Positions 6,218 to 8,521 of a DNA stretch of 8,521 nucleotides are shown piece after piece. A program made the translations under genes and the position numbers. The stretch comes from a bacterium Ga0077546 (GTDB lineage: Bacteria > Cyanobacteriota > Vampirovibrionia > Obscuribacterales > Obscuribacteraceae), in assembly GCA_001464165.1 (NCBI GenBank), contig LNEX01000179.1:1-8521 (forward strand), in the 5' to 3' direction. How positions within the stretch are numbered: position 1 is the stretch's first letter; each line of letters begins with the position of its first letter. The notes below the pieces were generated by a model. The model saw only the letters and a list, made by a program, of their open reading frames with translations, was not told the DNA's origin and did no database searches.

Positions 6218-6948
6218 TGAAAAGGGCAGTGATACTTACAATCAGTGCAACAGTGTTTTGTCAATCACTTCTGGCGGCAACAATTGACGAATCCGGCATA
6301 GTTCTTCAGCAAAGCTCAGTCAGTCTTGGCAAACAAATAATTGTTGAAGTGGCAGACGACTGGTTTCAGGTAAAGGTGCCAACACAAGGCTACTGTGTCA
6401 TTAGCAAAGCTCCAGATTGGAAGACATACTTCTATAGACCAGACAAAAAGATTTGCAAAATGATGACTTACGGCGAAGTTTCAAAGAAATCATCTCTAGC
6501 CGGTGCCATTGGTGCCATGTCTTACACCACTGAATTCAAGCTGCCTTCAACGCACACCGAGATACGCAGAAGAGGCTTTGTCTTCTTGCAGTACAAGCTG
6601 CCCGGAACACGTAACGAACCAATCTTTCTCAACGAGCAACTGAAGCGCGAAGGAGTAATAGTTGAAGACTTCACCCTGTCGACTCTGAAGACCAAACTAC
6701 CCAAAGAAGGTGCTCTAATTATTAGTCGAATATTTAGCGTACCAGCTACCCCAGGCCTTCCCTATAGCCTAATAGGCTTGCGCAGCGACCGCAAATACAA
6801 TGCCACTTTAGCCACTGATGCAGTTAAATCTGTGCGGCTTAAGAAACCTGATTTCGCCGCTATCGCCAAATACAAAAGAGCAACAAAACTAGAGCAAATT
6901 CTCTATGCTCAGTCACCATCTGACATGTATGTTGATCTAATTCACTAA
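6217..6948 (+). CDS. Exported hypothetical protein, 243 aa, coupled to the receptor kinase
   Basis: The ATG at 6217 overlaps the kinase stop (TGATG); a GTG at 6214 is an alternative adding one residue. The N-terminus is a classic signal peptide: MKR, a hydrophobic core AVILTISATVFCQSLLA, and likely cleavage near residue 20-22. There is no lipobox at the cleavage site. The mature part is mostly predicted beta, with Cys 60 and Cys 80 as a possible disulfide pair around APDWKTYFYRPDKKIC. A run of basic residues (EIRRRG) and a helical C-terminal tail follow. I do not recognise a family; the WKTYFYRPD stretch faintly recalls LolA-like envelope proteins, but this is not secure. Tight coupling to a kinase whose LRR domain faces the same compartment suggests a ligand, co-sensor or client of the receptor (inference). 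Confidence 0.85.
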   Translation: MKRAVILTISATVFCQSLLAATIDESGIVLQQSSVSLGKQIIVEVADDWFQVKVPTQGYCVISKAPDWKTYFYRPDKKICKMMTYGEVSKKSSLAGAIGAMSYTTEFKLPSTHTEIRRRGFVFLQYKLPGTRNEPIFLNEQLKREGVIVEDFTLSTLKTKLPKEGALIISRIFSVPATPGLPYSLIGLRSDRKYNATLATDAVKSVRLKKPDFAAIAKYKRATKLEQILYAQSPSDMYVDLIH

Positions 6949-6987
6949 TAGTCCTAATTCAATAGAAAACCAGGGTGTCAAACAATT

Positions 6988-6993
6988 GAGGAG
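6988..6993 (+). promoter_or_regulatory. Consensus Shine-Dalgarno site that sets the cupin start
   Basis: GAGGAG lies 7 nt before ATG 7001, ideal spacing. The alternative TTG start at 6986 sits at the edge of this site and can be discarded. Confidence 0.85.
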
Positions 6994-7000
6994 AACTCGG

Positions 7001-7246
7001 ATGCAATACTGGCACCAATCAATGATTGCAAACGAAACTGAGAGCAGACATCTAGCCTCGGAACCGCACATGCGTGTTGAAGTTATGAGGATAGAAACAA
7101 AATCGACCTCTGCCTTGTTCGACAAATATCATGGCGAATTGCTGATTGTAGTCTGGTCTGGCAATGCCACTTTACACACGGCATCAGGGGCTCAACTCTT
7201 GCAAGCTGGGGATCAATGTCTACTGTCTAACGCTGAAGCATTTTAA
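7001..7246 (+). CDS. Small cupin-domain protein, cut by an in-frame TAA (81 aa as read)
   Basis: The start ATG 7001 has a consensus ribosome binding site. Residues 43-81 fit a single cupin barrel: HGELLIVVWSGNATL matches cupin motif 1 in outline (H44, E46, G54), and AGDQCLLSNAEAF matches the GD-turn of motif 2, though the usual Pro, Gly and His are replaced by Ser, Ala and Phe, so metal binding is doubtful. The frame stops at TAA 7244-7246, where the barrel should still need its last strands. The same frame then continues for 29 codons with a plausible final strand (7247-7336). The full protein would be 111 aa, normal for a small cupin. Function is unknown; small cupins often bind sugars or small ligands. 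It follows the exported protein gene by 52 bp. Confidence 0.65.
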   Translation: MQYWHQSMIANETESRHLASEPHMRVEVMRIETKSTSALFDKYHGELLIVVWSGNATLHTASGAQLLQAGDQCLLSNAEAF

Positions 7247-7336
7247 ATCGAGCCCGAAGTCAATGGCAATGCCATTGTTGTGCAATTGGTTTGGTCTCCT
7301 GGTTTGAGCCAATGTGACAAGTGTGAAGGAATTTAG
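7247..7336 (+). pseudogene. Cupin C-terminal continuation after the in-frame stop
   Basis: Directly in frame after TAA 7244-7246 come 29 codons up to TAG 7334-7336. They read IEPEVNGNAIVVQLVWSPG and then SQCDKCEGI, the pattern of the last cupin strands ending in a W-x-P motif. A single base change (for example CAA to TAA) would explain the break. There is no start codon or ribosome site for separate translation. Confidence 0.55.
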
Positions 7337-7411
7337 TGTCACCTTAACCTCAAAGCTGATACAAAGATTCTTGTTCAGATAGCGATCAATTGTTTTGTTC
7401 AAGGAATCCCA

Positions 7412-7966
7412 ATGTTTAATGGCAGCCATGAGTATGCCGCCAAAGACCGCTTGAAAGACGGCACAGCAGTAATCGTCAGAGCCATCAAGGCCAGCGATAA
7501 AGATTTGCTGCAGCAACTAATGAAAGACGTTAGCGCCGAGTCGCGTTACTTCCGTTTCTTCTGCGCCAAGAAATTGCTTACCAGCCAAGAACTCAAATAT
7601 TTTACAGAAATAGATTTTGACAGCCATATTGGCCTGATCGTCAGCCTGTGCGACGATAGAGAAACTCCAATTGCTGTTGGCCGCTACATTACTCAAACTG
7701 AAGACGAAGGCACCGGCGGTGCCGAGCTAGCCCTGCTAGTAGGCGAAGATTATCAACGCCAAGGCCTCGGAAACATACTGCTCGACAATCTAGCGCAAAT
7801 AGCCATCACCAAGGGTGTTTCTGAGTTTGTCTGTTACATCATGCCAGAAAATAGCAAAATGCTCAGCTTTCTCCGCCATTCGAAATATCCAGTAAATCGG
7901 CTAAAGCGCTCATCTTCGGTTATTAGTATGACTGTTGATTTAAGTAGTGAGCATAAGTCGGCGTAA
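7412..7966 (+). CDS. GNAT-family N-acetyltransferase, Pat-like, 184 aa
   Basis: AAGGA (7401-7405) sits 6 nt before ATG 7412. The sequence follows the GNAT domain found at the C-terminus of Pat/YfiQ-type protein lysine acetyltransferases: LKDGTAVIVRAIKASDKDLL (14-33), SAESRYFRFF (41-50), an FTEIDFD segment (64-70), AVGRYI (88-93), AELALLV (104-110), the acetyl-CoA pyrophosphate loop QRQGLG (115-120), and PENSKMLSFLR (145-155). GNAT enzymes transfer acetyl from acetyl-CoA to an amine; protein lysine is the likely acceptor by similarity, but the substrate cannot be read from sequence. Unlike full Pat it lacks the acyl-CoA synthetase-like half and any regulatory domain. It is cytoplasmic. Its own ribosome site and 75-bp upstream gap allow separate expression. 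Confidence 0.9.
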   Translation: MFNGSHEYAAKDRLKDGTAVIVRAIKASDKDLLQQLMKDVSAESRYFRFFCAKKLLTSQELKYFTEIDFDSHIGLIVSLCDDRETPIAVGRYITQTEDEGTGGAELALLVGEDYQRQGLGNILLDNLAQIAITKGVSEFVCYIMPENSKMLSFLRHSKYPVNRLKRSSSVISMTVDLSSEHKSA

Positions 7967-8010
7967 ACGGATAGAGAGCAGCTCCAGCCAAATCAAAGAC
8001 AAATCTGAAA

Positions 8011-8262
8011 TCAGGACGCTTTCACAGATGCCTCTGCTCGCTCAAGCAAATGGAGTGAAACAATCTCTGCAGCTTCAACATTTTGCGCAAGCCTGGCATC
8101 ATCGACAATCAGATGCAGGCGCTCTTCCGCAAGCGCATATAAGATAACCAATGCAAATTAGAAACTTGCGCTTAATTTTGATTCTTCTTCCGAATCAGCA
8201 ATATCAAATCGCGGCGATTCAAAGATGAATTGAAATACTCTTGCGCCCGCCCGGAGACTCAT
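8011..8262 (-). pseudogene. Possible decayed minus-strand gene with internal TAA
   Basis: Minus-strand codons from ATG 8262-8260 read 34 residues (MSLRAGARVFQFIFE...) to TAA 8160-8158. The same frame then reads 48 codons to TGA 8013-8011. The second part looks like natural protein, with a helix such as ILYALAEERLHLIVDDARLA followed by EAAEIVSLHLLERAEA. Neither part has a ribosome site. It could be a remnant of a longer gene or chance; no family is recognised. Confidence 0.25.
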
Positions 8263-8310
8263 GCAGGAGTCACGTTCAATTTCGTATTTCTCCCATCGTT
8301 GGCCATGGAA

Positions 8311-8339
8311 TGGTCACAATTAAGTCTCTAACTTGAGAG
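8311..8339 (+). promoter_or_regulatory. Bipartite upstream element, copy 3 (candidate promoter)
   Basis: TGGTCACAAT, 7 nt, then CTAACTTGAGAG. Compared with copy 1 the left block shares TxGTCAC and the right block shares CTAA-x-TTGAG at identical spacing. It ends 31 bp before ATG 8371. The role is inferred. Confidence 0.3.
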
Positions 8340-8370
8340 CAATCCCACTGCGCTGAAGGAATCTCTCTCG

Positions 8371-8521
8371 ATGGAATCCAGACTCAAGTCTATCTATTGC
8401 TTTGTTCTAGCCTCTACCATCCTGATATCACTTGGGTCTAGGCAAGTTGCCTCTGCCCAGTCAACGGGGCGGGCCATAGCCTATAATCAACCGCTGTCAA
8501 GTTATTCAGTCAATTACAATA
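8371..8521 (+). CDS. Exported protein, N-terminal part (runs off right edge)
   Basis: ATG 8371 is preceded by GAAGGA (8355-8360) with a 10-nt spacer. The 50 visible codons have no stop. They start with a signal peptide: MESRLK, a hydrophobic core (IYCFVLASTILISLG), and an A-S-A signal peptidase I site with cleavage after residue 29 (VASA|Q). The mature N-terminus (STGRAIAYNQPLSSYSVNYN) is polar and Ser/Tyr/Asn-rich. The product is therefore secreted to the periplasm or beyond. Too little is present to name it. Confidence 0.75.
   Translation, partial: MESRLKSIYCFVLASTILISLGSRQVASAQSTGRAIAYNQPLSSYSVNYN

Larger units (their letters stand above)
7967..8370. other. Intergenic region of about 400 bp without an intact gene
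   Basis: No convincing intact gene is visible. The plus-strand frame 7947-8147 starts at a GTG inside the GNAT gene and has unnatural composition, so I leave it out. The region holds a possible minus-strand remnant (8011-8262), small dyads (TGATTC/GAATCA at 8179-8184 and 8192-8197; AATCG-CGG-CGATT near 8206-8218; GACTC/GAGTC at 8256-8260 and 8267-8271), and a copy of the bipartite element at 8311-8339. No T-tailed terminator hairpin was found for the GNAT gene. Confidence 0.55.

Noticed and set aside
7244..7246. TAA recoded as sense genome-wide
   Set aside because: TAA is the normal stop of at least three other genes in the window, so reassignment is not supported.
7314..7342. GTGACA/TGTCAC inverted repeat
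   Set aside because: Six-base arms 17 nt apart, half within the cupin tail; too short to separate from chance.
7947..8147. Plus-strand 66-aa frame from a GTG
   Set aside because: It starts inside the GNAT gene, has no ribosome site, and its Ser/Gln/Arg/His-rich composition looks like out-of-frame DNA.

Overview
The window looks like bacterial chromosome of moderate GC (roughly 45%) from a lineage rich in Ser/Thr kinases and repeat proteins. The kinase–TM–LRR receptor, the TPR protein and the many lineage-specific hypothetical genes recall deep-branching non-photosynthetic Cyanobacteria (Obscuribacterales/Melainabacteria type) or Planctomycetes. That placement is an inference: there is no rRNA or other phylogenetic marker here, and no tRNA, IS element, CRISPR array or phage gene was seen.

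Layout. (1) 1-397, minus strand: the 5' end of an unrecognised gene that leaves the window on the left. A divergent 305-bp gap follows. (2) 703-1542: a 279-aa soluble hypothetical protein closed by a strong intrinsic terminator (1640-1680). (3) 1681-1880: a dyad-rich island with direct repeats and competing inverted repeats, upstream of a small putative membrane protein (1911-2198). (4) 2199-2389: a leader with a hairpin. (5) 2390-6948: a tightly spaced plus-strand block. It holds a TPR protein split by a +1 frame change near 3193-3205, a 106-aa hypothetical protein coupled by an ATGA overlap, a 723-aa transmembrane Ser/Thr kinase with a C-terminal leucine-rich-repeat ectodomain, and a secreted 243-aa protein coupled to the kinase by TGATG. 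(6) 7001-7336: a small cupin with an in-frame TAA but an intact-looking C-terminal continuation. (7) 7412-7966: a GNAT acetyltransferase of the Pat-like type. (8) 7967-8370: no convincing intact gene, with a possible minus-strand remnant. (9) 8371-8521: the start of an exported protein that leaves the window on the right.

Working model (inference). The 2390-6948 block may be a signalling cassette: cytoplasmic TPR adaptor, small charged partner, receptor kinase with cytoplasmic catalytic domain and external LRR, and an exported protein translated in step with the kinase that could be its ligand, co-sensor or envelope client. The GNAT enzyme downstream would be a second protein-modifying activity, but it has its own ribosome binding site and may be independent. 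Three reading frames are interrupted (TPR frameshift, cupin nonsense, minus-strand remnant). This means either local gene decay or assembly errors, and read-level checking would separate the two.
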